From assembly GCF_001680005.1 (NCBI RefSeq), contig NC_033567.1:2914001-2978000 (forward strand): a DNA stretch of 64,000 bases, written 5' to 3'. Below are positions 54,401 through 63,205 of this stretch, in pieces. The stretch's first letter is position 1, and each line of letters begins with the position of its first letter. The notes beneath the pieces are model-generated. The model did not search any database. It saw only the letters and a program-made list of their open reading frames with translations, and was not told where the DNA came from. A program made the translations under genes and the position numbers. This DNA comes from Plasmodium coatneyi (taxonomy: Eukaryota; Apicomplexa; Aconoidasida; Haemosporida; Plasmodiidae).

Positions 54401-55202
54401 GTGACGACGATTGGGATGACCATTCTGATGACGCATATGCCTACCAGGTGAAGAAGAAAAAAAAGAAAACCCGACCGAGCAACTCCCTCCAAGGGCCACA
54501 AATCAACATAATCTACAACGTGATCATAATCTTGCGGAACAGCATCACTCATCTAGTGACCTACGTGCACAGGAAAATTTCAAACAGCGCAAAGCTCAAC
54601 GTGAACCACATTAGACAACTCTACACCAACGTAGTTAACGTTCTGTTGGACCTTCCAAAAGAGCTAAACCTCACTGTTGTCTTCATTCGAAAGAGGGAGA
54701 TCAATTTTCAAATGTACTTAAAAAAAAGGAGTCTTACTTTGGAACCAACGGAGAGGCAACTCCCCTCACGCGATTCTGACCACGCAGTGCACGACTCCTC
54801 CGACGGAAGTTCGCTGGAAGACAAAGTGACGCAACAGAGAAGGAAAAAGAAAAAAAAAAAAAAAAAAATTATGAACTCACAAATGTATACACTGAGCCAG
54901 CTGAGTGAGTGCCATGTGGAAGACGAAACGGCCATCGCGTCATCACAAAAAAAAAGGAAAGGAAGAAAAAAAAAAGTGGTGGAAGGAACTCACTGCTTAG
55001 TGGGTCTTGCGGACGTCTCTGATCAGGTTATCCAGCGGAACCCTCGGCGTCTTCTCTTTCCACTTCCCCCAAATTGCAGCGCATAGAATACGCGGCATAC
55101 GTGACATAACATTGCTTTCGTATTGTTCATGTTTACTCTTCCTCCATTTTCACCATTTTTTAGGACTCCTCGAGCGACGTGTCCCTGCTCTTCGACTTGT
55201 AG
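48424..55202 (+). CDS. Large coiled-coil protein with a TQT-motif array and CxxC clusters, unknown function
   Basis: Exon 1 is 48424-55026. A likely intron (55027-55163, GTTATC..TTTTTTAG) joins a 13-codon last exon (55164-55202) reading DSSSDVSLLFDL, for about 2,213 residues. The N-terminal 260 residues are low complexity around a conserved-looking block (GGFNFDFSYESILNND). Residues about 270-510 and 535-705 are heptad-rich coiled coils (EIYRSLQTEIAAYKLEVFRL onward). Residues about 775-975 are disordered with repeated TQT-type motifs. Near residues 1245-1350 come CRGCH, then ICEHCK and CHRCGG, a possible zinc site. A further short coiled coil lies at about 1880-1960, and a second acidic stretch (DDHGDDDDDG) follows. 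This layout suits a structural protein of the spindle pole, nuclear pore or basal complex; the role is inference. Confidence 0.8.
48826..48872 (+). repeat. 15-bp coding repeat (GDNIR/GDNIH/GDNTR)
   Basis: Three 15-bp units in the N-terminal low-complexity part of the coiled-coil gene. Confidence 0.8.
50744..51350 (+). other. Array of TQT-type short linear motifs (candidate dynein light chain LC8 docking sites)
   Basis: Within the coiled-coil protein: GYTQTEK, QGTQTME, EYTQTEG, EAQTEE, RFTQTED and FAQTVE, with degenerate members between them (GVNTEEK, GTNTNL, GTTPEE). The LC8/DYNLL anchoring motif is centred on TQT. A further KYIQTG follows at about 52192. The motifs lie in a disordered stretch after a coiled coil. 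Confidence 0.55.
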
Positions 55203-55305
55203 GGAACAGAGAGGTGGAGAGCAAACCGAATGGGGCGCTACAACAACGGGTGCACTTCGCGGTTGCTTTATGCACACAGTTTCTAGATGCACCCTCAGGG
55301 GGCCG

Positions 55306-55325
55306 ACCCTGAACCCTAAACCCTA
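55306..55325. repeat. Interstitial telomere-type repeat
   Basis: ACCCTGAACCCTAAACCCTA contains the C-strand Plasmodium telomere unit in both of its forms (TGAACCC and TAAACCC). It sits in the 230-bp gap between two convergent genes. Confidence 0.75.
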
Positions 55326-55432
55326 CCACGAACGATAAGCACTCCTTTGGGGGCAATATCCTATGCGCTCTCCCAATATATCTGCCCTATTCCCGCTCTA
55401 CCTGCCCCCTCACCCTGGAAACTTAAAACAGC

Positions 55433-58400
55433 CTAATTGTAAAACGCTCTGCGATTCACACGAACGTCTCTGTTAAAAGGAATGACCCCCCTCATCATCT
55501 GGTAATTACGTTTGCCATTACGTAGGTGATACTCCCCCCTAGGGACAGCTCTGGTTCCAGGGTAATTCCCCTCGAGGGTACCCTTCTTCTTCTTACTTTC
55601 GCAATTTAACACATTCTTGTTCATAGGGTGGGGATATAATTTAGCATTCACAACTCTCCTTCTATTGTCCCTCTCGTGTTCTTGAACCAGCCCCACGTTC
55701 CTTTCAATCACAACCTTCTCACTATTGTCTTGCCTGTTAACCTCCCTTATATAAGTAGAGAAAGGAGTTTTAATGATGCTCTTGCATCTGTTTTTTCTTT
55801 CCATGTTGTTGTAGTCATGGCTTGGTATTCTTTTCTCTTGAGTTAGGTGCTCGAACCGACAACTGGTAAGTCCGTCTCCATTTTTCTTGTTCTGGAAATT
55901 TTCGCTTGGGTGGTTTCCTTCGTGAGGGAAGTGCTGGGCGGGTACCGTTCGCGCGTCCTCGGGGAAGTTCCTCGGGCGCTCGGGTTCTGCGTTTTGGCTA
56001 GCAGTTACACTGTGCATTGGGTTCATGGCGTCGTTATGCATTGGGTTCACGGCGGCGTTATGCACTGGGTTCAAGGCGGCGTTATGCACTGGGTTCACGA
56101 TGGGATCATGCATTTGGTTCACTAGGGGGTCATGCACTGGGTTCACTAGGGGATCATGCATTGGGTTCAGGACAGCGTTATACGTTGGATTCAGGAATAC
56201 GTTTTGCATTGGGTTCAGGACGGCGTTTTGCATTGGGTTCGCGGCAACGTTTTGCATTGGGTTCGCGGCAACGTTTTGCATTGGATTCAGGGTGACGTTT
56301 TGCATTGGATTCAGGACGGCGTTTTGCATTGGGTTCAGGGCGACGTTTTGAATTGGGTTCAGGGCGACGTTTTGCATTGCGCTCACGTCAGCGCTATGCA
56401 TTGGGTTCAAGACGGCACTATACATTGGGTTCACGTCCGTGCCATGCATTGGGCTGGCGGGGGCACTATGCATTGGATTAGCGGCGGTGCTATGTATTGG
56501 GTTCACGGCAGCCCAATGCATCTGGTTGATCATGTCTCTGTGCATCTGGTTCACCACGTCGCGGTACATTTGATCCACCCCCTCACTCCAGACGTCACCC
56601 CTAAGCATACCGTTAGCCTCACCATTTATTGCACCGTTTATTGCACCGTTTATTGCACCGTTAGCCTCAACATTTATTGCACTGTTAACCTCACCGTTTA
56701 TTGCACCGTTAACCTCACCGTTTATTGCACCGTTCATTGCACCGTTGATTACACCCCTCGGTGCCGGTGGTGCACCCCCCAAGGGCACCTCCCCGTTCTC
56801 CAAGGCAAACTCATGGTAGTAAAAGCTGCAGGGAAAACTTTTAATGCACTCAGTCAGGGCAAGGTACTTCCTTATCTGTTCTACGTAGATCGAATTGATA
56901 TGTGCATAAGTCAATATAATGTTGTTTAATGCACCGATCTTGTTTTCGTAGTAATTTATTTTTTGCATGAGCTTTTGTTTCTTTCCGTTTTCCAACTCTG
57001 TGGTGAAGGTAGGATGGGGGTGCGTTATATCCTCCCTCTGTTGTAAGGTCTCCTTCGTATAACCCACTCCGTGGTCACTGTGGCGTCTCTCTCTTCTGTC
57101 TTGCTCAGTGTAGTGTGTGTCTCTTCCGTCGTGGTCACTGTGGTGTGTCTCTCTTCTACCGTGGCACCCTCCTCGGCCCCGATGTGCACCGTCATCACTG
57201 CAACTACCCATTCCACTTCCCACCCCGCCGGAACTAATATAATCCAGGTAGAAGATACACGTCTCCACCTCGAACGAGTAGTCCTGCTTCATACACTCGT
57301 AGTGCATCATTTTTTTCAAGTAGGTCCTGTAACTACACAGGATGTTTACCACATTTATTTTGTCCTGGTTATTTAAGTAACAGAAATTCTCGTTCATTTT
57401 TTTAATCAGGTCGACATTTTGGATTTCCTGTTTTTCTGCTTCTGTGTGGAGTTCATTTTTTCTGAACATTTGACCTTCACCCTCCTGTGTGTGCATCACG
57501 TAGTTGTTTTGGTACTGTTCCGTGGGACCTCCTGCCGTTGCTGCTGGCTCAACGATCGGACACTCTTCCCCGTTTGATACATTCTGCTTCGGCATAGTTT
57601 GTGTAAGGGGTTCCCTTCCTTCGGGGACTCCCCCAGGGAAACCTTCCTCCTGCATGTTGCACGAGGTGTGCCCAATCATGTCACGTCCATCCATGGTACG
57701 TCCTTCCATGGTACGTCCCTCCATGCCACGTCTATCCATGCCACATCCAATCACGTCACATCCAATCACGTCACGTCTAATCACACCACGTCTAATCACG
57801 CCACGTCCAAACATCGTGCCCACTCTGCGCCCCCGTTTTTCCACCTCGTCGTCCCCACTTCCTTCCCAATCGCCTCTCCCAACACTCCTGTTGTTCCTGA
57901 TGCTCATCCCCCCCCTACCGAATCTCGAACCCCTAATGCATCTCCCACTCCTCCCTCTATCGAAATACACATTCATGCTCCTGTAGTTTTCTCTACCCAG
58001 TTGACCTTCAGAGCGCCTGTTAGTCCACCTGCTCATGCCCCTACTGCTGTATGCCTGGTATGGGTTCTGTCTAAAGGTCGTACTCCTGAGGGCATAATCG
58101 GACACCACCTTTCCCCTTTGGTGCAACTTTTTCTGGCAATTCACGCCCTTGGCAAAGGCGCCCGTCGCGTCGTTCCCATCAGGGATACTCCCACCAGAGA
58201 CGTCGACAGAAGCATCTCCAGAACCCTCACCAGAACCGCTACCAGAAACGTCACCAGAACCCTCACCGGAAACCTCACCAGAACCGCTACCAGAACCCTC
58301 ACCAGAGCATTCACCAGAAGCGCTACCTACGCTGCACCTTGCGGTGTCGCTTACGTCTATACTCTCTCTGACCTCCTGGCCGAACTCCTCGTTCGTCTTC

Positions 58401-60991
58401 CTCCTCTTCAATGCGCTGTAATTGGGGGGCCCTCCCTCATCATAGTTGCTCCTCTTGGGCGTCATCCCCTTTTCAATTTGTTCCCCCCTGCTTTGGTAGA
58501 TTTCCGTGTGGCTGATCGGCGCGCTGTCGTCTACCCCCTCTGTGGGCAGCACATTCGTTGGCAGTTCGTTCATTGGTGGTTCGTTCGTGGGTTCTTCGTT
58601 TGTGGGTTCTTCATTCGTGGGGTCTTCATTCGTGGGTTCTTCATTCGTGCAGTGCCCCTCTGTTAATTGCCCCCCGACCAGCTGCTCCCCATTCATCACC
58701 ATCTCGTTCGAGCTTCCCCCGGAAGTGCTCTCATCCAGGTCAATCACGATGAGTTCCTTATCATCCAGCGAATGGTGGTTCCTGTCTGGGACGGCATATT
58801 CGGGGATTGGTTGTCCCCTCTTCTGAATCCCCAAAATGGATTCTTCGACCTTCCGTCTGTTCTTTCCAAAGTGGTGTTCATTACTCATCTGCAGGAAGTT
58901 GTTCAGTGCTTTGTTCCTTTGCGGCTGGGACAGTGAGTGTGCTATGGATTGAAGCCTTCCACGCGATTGAATATTCCCACGCGATTGAGTATGCCCACGC
59001 GATTTGGATTGTGCACGTGATTGGGATTGTCCACGTGACTGTGATGCTGTCTCCCCCCTAATGGTTCCCAAAAAGGGGACCTCCCTTCTGTTGCCGTAAA
59101 TTAATCCAGTTGCACCACTGTGCACCTTAAAAATGGAGCAACTTCTTCTGTTGCTCACGTTATACCTCCTGGCTTTTCTATCCCAATCGTGGAAAGAACT
59201 CCTCGCCCTATTCGCACAATTCTGGTTATACATGTGTGTCCTCTTACCACTGTAGGTAACTACCATTTCTATGTTGTCCTCCTCCCTGTTGAGGTGGTGC
59301 GTATTGGAGACGTTTCCTCTGCAGTTCCTTGTAGAATGTTTTAAATAATTTTTTATTTCTGCTGTGGGAGTATCTGCATAAGGAGGTGTTTGTGATTCCC
59401 CTTTTTTACTACTCTCCTCGTCATTCGTTGTGCTGTCGCTTATGAGTATGTGATCCTTTGTGACGTCCCCCCCTGCATCTGCTGTATGCGCGTTTGGTGT
59501 GTCCTCCAGGATGACGCCGACGTCGTGCAGGTTGTTCGTTTGGTAGGTCTGTATCGTGTGGGCAATGGGGCTGATGTTACTGGAGGGGTTTGTTTCGACC
59601 GTCTCACCGGTGGGACTCCTATCACTTGTGTCACCCTTTTCGATCGTGTCACTGCTGTTACCCTTTTCCACCGTATCGTTCGTATCGCTCATATCGACCG
59701 AATCGACTACATCGATGGTATCGTTTGTTGGGTTGACCTGGTTCACTTGGTTGAGAGGCCCAGAACCCAACTTGAACGTGTAGAAGGACTTCACGAAGGA
59801 GCATATGAACAGCTCATCAGGGTAGGACAAGTCACGCCTCCTCATTATTTTCTTCTTCACCTCCTCGATGAGGGACACCTTGGACGGAATGATATTCTGC
59901 ATGCTGACCAGCTTGCTATTAAAGAATATTTTCTGAAAAGTTTCCTGGTCCTGTTTCACAAAACTCATATACAGGTTACAAATGCATTCGTCATTTCTTT
60001 TGCAAAAGAAAAGCTGCGAACTGTACTTGTGTATTTTATTCTTGTCGGCAATGATCCTAACAAGAAGGGATATCAGGTAGGCACACGAGTGGATGTGTTT
60101 TATGTATTTGAAAAAGTCAACAAACTGAGTTATGTTCTTTCCAAAGACAAAGGAGTAGTCGTTTATATCGTAGTGTAGTTTGTTTAGATCTATTCTAAAA
60201 TAGTTGTCGTTTTTCAGAAATTTATACACTTCTTCGTTTGTAATTACATAGCTACATGTCTCCTTCACTCGGTAGGAGTGGTTTATTTTTAGCTTAATAT
60301 TATATCGGTTGATCATGAAAAAGATTAGCGTATCGAATGTGTCCTTTAGAACCTCCTTTATGTTGGACACTCTATTCCCCTTCACCTTCAAGCTGCGTAT
60401 AGGGTTGTCTTTCTTTTGAGTTCGATTTTTCCCTTCCTCCGTGTCATCCTCCCCTCGATATATTACTAATTGGTTCGATTCACCCTTTCGCTTCTGTTCA
60501 TCCTTTTTACTTTCTCTCGAACTCATCGATCTACTCATTTGAGCCCCATTCAGCACGAACCACACGAACACGCACCCTTGGTAGGTATTCTTGCTGATCT
60601 TCGAAAAGGTGAAGTTACAACTCTTTATGTCGATGTGGTTGTAGCGGAACACATCCAGCAGTTCGTCATACAAGGTTACCACGTTCATGTCGAAGAGGTT
60701 GTAGGGGGAGTTCTTTCCCGTTGTCTTTCCCGCTGTCTTTCCCGATGTCTTTCCCGTTGTCTTTCCTGTTGTCTTCCCTATTGTCTTCCCCTTATTTTTG
60801 GCTCCCCCATCCTGAGTTATCCCTCCCACAGTTGCTCCCTCTGTGCCTGCAGGTACAATCCTCACCTCTCTACACTTTATCGCCTTGTGATATTTGCTCA
60901 CAGACACATCATAGCTGCCGCTCATACGCAGGTATTCCAGAATGTCCTCATAAGACAGGGAGTCACTTAACTGATCCATGCTGCGACTCAT
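55433..60991 (-). CDS. Repeat-rich protein with RG-rich region, unknown function
   Basis: One exon, 1,852 residues from ATG 60991 (MSRSMDQLSDSL); a second ATG lies 12 bases further in. A pyrimidine tract ending in CCAG lies 14 bases upstream of the ATG, so a 5' UTR intron is possible. The N-terminal 420 residues are the only ordered-looking part (YEDILEYLRMSGSYDVSVSK; SFVFGKNITQFVDFFKYIKH; YPDELFICSFVKSFYTFKLG). After that come stacked repeats: SRGQ, NEEPT, Gly/Ser/Glu, then an Arg/Gly-rich block (RGRSGRCIRGSRFGRGG) suited to RNA binding. A second ordered helix pair (CYLNNQDKINVVNILCSYRT) leads into NGAINGE and a long 9-residue NPMQNVAL repeat, ending with a basic tail. No family was recognised. 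Confidence 0.75.
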   Translation of the reverse strand: MSRSMDQLSDSLSYEDILEYLRMSGSYDVSVSKYHKAIKCREVRIVPAGTEGATVGGITQDGGAKNKGKTIGKTTGKTTGKTSGKTAGKTTGKNSPYNLFDMNVVTLYDELLDVFRYNHIDIKSCNFTFSKISKNTYQGCVFVWFVLNGAQMSRSMSSRESKKDEQKRKGESNQLVIYRGEDDTEEGKNRTQKKDNPIRSLKVKGNRVSNIKEVLKDTFDTLIFFMINRYNIKLKINHSYRVKETCSYVITNEEVYKFLKNDNYFRIDLNKLHYDINDYSFVFGKNITQFVDFFKYIKHIHSCAYLISLLVRIIADKNKIHKYSSQLFFCKRNDECICNLYMSFVKQDQETFQKIFFNSKLVSMQNIIPSKVSLIEEVKKKIMRRRDLSYPDELFICSFVKSFYTFKLGSGPLNQVNQVNPTNDTIDVVDSVDMSDTNDTVEKGNSSDTIEKGDTSDRSPTGETVETNPSSNISPIAHTIQTYQTNNLHDVGVILEDTPNAHTADAGGDVTKDHILISDSTTNDEESSKKGESQTPPYADTPTAEIKNYLKHSTRNCRGNVSNTHHLNREEDNIEMVVTYSGKRTHMYNQNCANRARSSFHDWDRKARRYNVSNRRSCSIFKVHSGATGLIYGNRREVPFLGTIRGETASQSRGQSQSRAQSKSRGHTQSRGNIQSRGRLQSIAHSLSQPQRNKALNNFLQMSNEHHFGKNRRKVEESILGIQKRGQPIPEYAVPDRNHHSLDDKELIVIDLDESTSGGSSNEMVMNGEQLVGGQLTEGHCTNEEPTNEDPTNEEPTNEEPTNEPPMNELPTNVLPTEGVDDSAPISHTEIYQSRGEQIEKGMTPKRSNYDEGGPPNYSALKRRKTNEEFGQEVRESIDVSDTARCSVGSASGECSGEGSGSGSGEVSGEGSGDVSGSGSGEGSGDASVDVSGGSIPDGNDATGAFAKGVNCQKKLHQRGKVVSDYALRSTTFRQNPYQAYSSRGMSRWTNRRSEGQLGRENYRSMNVYFDRGRSGRCIRGSRFGRGGMSIRNNRSVGRGDWEGSGDDEVEKRGRRVGTMFGRGVIRRGVIRRDVIGCDVIGCGMDRRGMEGRTMEGRTMDGRDMIGHTSCNMQEEGFPGGVPEGREPLTQTMPKQNVSNGEECPIVEPAATAGGPTEQYQNNYVMHTQEGEGQMFRKNELHTEAEKQEIQNVDLIKKMNENFCYLNNQDKINVVNILCSYRTYLKKMMHYECMKQDYSFEVETCIFYLDYISSGGVGSGMGSCSDDGAHRGRGGCHGRRETHHSDHDGRDTHYTEQDRRERRHSDHGVGYTKETLQQREDITHPHPTFTTELENGKKQKLMQKINYYENKIGALNNIILTYAHINSIYVEQIRKYLALTECIKSFPCSFYYHEFALENGEVPLGGAPPAPRGVINGAMNGAINGEVNGAINGEVNSAINVEANGAINGAINGAINGEANGMLRGDVWSEGVDQMYRDVVNQMHRDMINQMHWAAVNPIHSTAANPMHSAPASPMHGTDVNPMYSAVLNPMHSADVSAMQNVALNPIQNVALNPMQNAVLNPMQNVTLNPMQNVAANPMQNVAANPMQNAVLNPMQNVFLNPTYNAVLNPMHDPLVNPVHDPLVNQMHDPIVNPVHNAALNPVHNAAVNPMHNDAMNPMHSVTASQNAEPERPRNFPEDARTVPAQHFPHEGNHPSENFQNKKNGDGLTSCRFEHLTQEKRIPSHDYNNMERKNRCKSIIKTPFSTYIREVNRQDNSEKVVIERNVGLVQEHERDNRRRVVNAKLYPHPMNKNVLNCESKKKKGTLEGNYPGTRAVPRGEYHLRNGKRNYQMMRGVIPFNRDVRVNRRAFYN
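56005..56545 (-). repeat. 27-bp coding tandem repeat (NPMQNVxxx), about 20 copies
   Basis: Nine-residue units NPM-(H/Q)-N-x-x-x-x in near-perfect register. Sub-families NPMQNVAL, NPMHDPLV and NPMHSA are grouped, which indicates local expansions. Confidence 0.9.
56617..56760 (-). repeat. 12-18-bp coding repeat (NGAINGE)
   Basis: Units coding NGAI and NGEV/NGEA, beside the NPMQN array. Confidence 0.85.
58195..58335 (-). repeat. Gly/Ser/Glu coding repeat
   Basis: Six-to-twelve-base units coding GSGEGS and VSGEGSGD. Confidence 0.8.
58557..58660 (-). repeat. 15-bp coding repeat (NEEPT)
   Basis: About seven units coding NEEPT, NEDPT, NELPT. Confidence 0.85.
58935..59055 (-). repeat. 18-bp coding repeat (QSRGxx)
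   Basis: About seven units coding SRGQSQ, SRGHTQ, SRGNIQ and SRGRLQ. Confidence 0.85.
60715..60790 (-). repeat. 12-bp coding repeat (GKTT)
   Basis: Seven GKT(T/S/A/I) units near the N-terminus of the repeat-rich protein. Confidence 0.85.
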
Positions 60992-61074
60992 CCTTAACGC
61001 TTCGTGCTGGCAAAAAAAGGAAAACTCACCCAAGTGGGGAAGCGACTCAAAGTGGTAAACTAAACTTAATGGTC

Positions 61075-61244
61075 AAATAAATCAGGTGACCAAGTAAATC
61101 AAGTGACCAAATAAATCAGGTGACCAAGTAAATGAAGTGGTCAAGCAAATCAAGTGGTCAAGCAAATCAAGTGGTCAAATAAATCACGTGACCAAGTAAA
61201 TCAATTGGTCAAGCAAATCAAGTGGTCAAATAAATCAAGTAGCC
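61075..61244. repeat. 17-bp tandem repeat, ten copies
   Basis: Units close to AAGCAAATCAAGTGGTC; about half have GGTGACC/AGTGACC instead of AGTGGTC and AAAT or AAGT at the front. It begins 84 bases upstream of the ATG at 60991. Confidence 0.95.
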
Positions 61245-61522
61245 AAGTACTCTCCTTTACGACAAAACGCATCGCTCGATTGAATTTTCTTTTTTTTTTC
61301 GATGCACAGATTTTGGCTTATTTTTGCACATGCGTGTAAAAAGACAAATGCAGGGTCCACGGGTGATGCATTTTTCGAGAAAAAAAAACGTGTGCAGCTC
61401 GGGAAAACCGTGCAAAGGGGCGTGCGCGGTTGTGGCAAAAAAAAAAAGACGTACACAGAAGTATGCACAGAGCGATGCACAGAGATGCACAAAAGACTAC
61501 ACAAAACCGCATGCACGACGTA

Positions 61523-61530
61523 TGCATGCA
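61523..61530. promoter_or_regulatory. TGCATGCA palindrome upstream of the gene at 60991
   Basis: Exact ApiAP2-type 8-mer about 530 bp upstream of the start codon, a position compatible with a promoter element. Confidence 0.3.
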
Positions 61531-63125
61531 GCGCGCAGACAACAGATCGGACAACGAAAATAACTCACCGGGGGAAATCAGAACAAATGCGGAGAAAAGA
61601 TCAAAAAATGCCTGAACAAGTCAGGTAAAAAAAATAAAAAAAAAAAAAATACACACAAATGAACATACAAATGAAAAAACACAAATAAGCACACCAATGC
61701 ACAAACATGCAAGCATACGAATACACAAGCATACAAACATGAAAACATACAATACATATACATACAACGATGCAAACATGCAGCGATACAAAAACACAAG
61801 CATACAAATACACAAATTCACAAACACACACATACACACGTAAAAACCATCACAGCAGAGTCACATTTTTCTGGCAACGAAAAACAGCCACACGTATGCG
61901 AATAAAGAATTGAACAGTTGCAAACGACGTGCATGCAGGATCGGCGTACTCCACAAACAGGAAATAGTGGTGTAGAAGTACCTCTGTTCTTCATAAGAAG
62001 TGTGTAAAGGTTTTTTTTTCCGTGTTTCGCCTATGTCGCTCACATCGCTCGTGTAGCTTAAGTTGGTTTGCCGCTACGGCCTGTTCTGCCACATCACTGC
62101 GTTGTTCCTGTTGTTACTGTTACTTTATTTCTCTCTGTTTTTATTTTTACGCGTGTTGCACACGCTGCTGCCGAGAAATTACACATGTTCCATTTTTTCA
62201 GTAACGCAAAAAAATTGAAAATTTGTGTAAGGTGCAATTCTCATTAGATTAATTTTTTTGTTCACCGCTTCGGCGTTTTGTGGTTCCGCCGCGTCGGCAT
62301 ATTTCCTCTTTGGAGCTTAGCGTTCCCCATTTCCCCCCTTTCTCTATAAAACGACATGGGTGTGCCTTTTAAGGTTGCTGCACGTGTGCAAGGGGATCTG
62401 AGAGTACGTGCTCGTTTTGAGACTTTGCCTTTGTCCTTCTGTCACCCGTGTGCTCACGCATACACGTGTTCTGTGGTTGTTCGCCGCTTTTCCTACCGTT
62501 CGTTCTGACTTTTGTTCTGACGTTCATGCGCATGCCCCTCTGAGGAGTCAAAGCATACGTGCAGTAACTGTGCGTTTATATTTGCCCACGCACTCTCCTA
62601 CACGTATGCACATTTTTTTTCTTCTCTTCAAATTATACGTGCCTGCCACCCCCTATTTGGAAAAAAAAAATTTGGGCAAACATGTCGAACCCATGCACAT
62701 GTGTTCTGTTACACCGAGTGTCCACACAACTGTGCGCATGCATGTGTGCATATGCTCGTGTACATCTCTGTTCTAGTTCGTTTGCCTTTCCTCCCGAAGG
62801 GTTAATTCGTTTGGGTTGTTTCACCCAGTAAGCCGTTTCATTTGGTGCGCTAACTTCCTATAGCAGCATTTTTTTCCACCAGTTCTAGGCCTCACCCCGC
62901 AGAAGGTGTGTCGCAAAAATGTAGGAGGCCAATTTGTATTCCCCCTAAGTGTGCATACACACATAGTATGACCCCTAGGGGGTAAAAAATATAGTCCTGT
63001 GTTCACGGTGGAAATTTCACCTTCACTTTTCTCACCTAAGTGCCTACACCCATTCGTCCTACGACGTAGGAATGTGCCCCGATTTTATTTTATTTTTTTT
63101 TTTCTTGTCAAGTCGATCAGCGTTT

Positions 63126-63205
63126 GCACAAAAAACAGGTGCGCAAAAAAAGGTGCACAAAAAACAGGTGCGCAAAAAAAGGTGCACAAAAAAAAGGTAC
63201 ACAAC
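63126..63205. repeat. 29-bp tandem repeat, about 2.7 copies
   Basis: Units beginning GCACAAAAAACAGGTGCGCA followed by A-run and GGT. Non-coding. Confidence 0.9.

Noticed and set aside
56156..58666. Long plus-strand open frames (about 257 and 355 codons) opposite the repeat-rich gene
   Set aside because: They are produced by the regular 27-bp and other repeats read on the other strand, with compositions such as repeated HWVQGDVL or HVTSNH. The minus-strand frame is longer, continuous over 1,850 codons and has ordered segments.
59450..60178. Plus-strand frame of 242 codons
   Set aside because: Antisense to the ordered N-terminal region of the gene at 55433-60991; no start context, and codon use mirrors the real strand.
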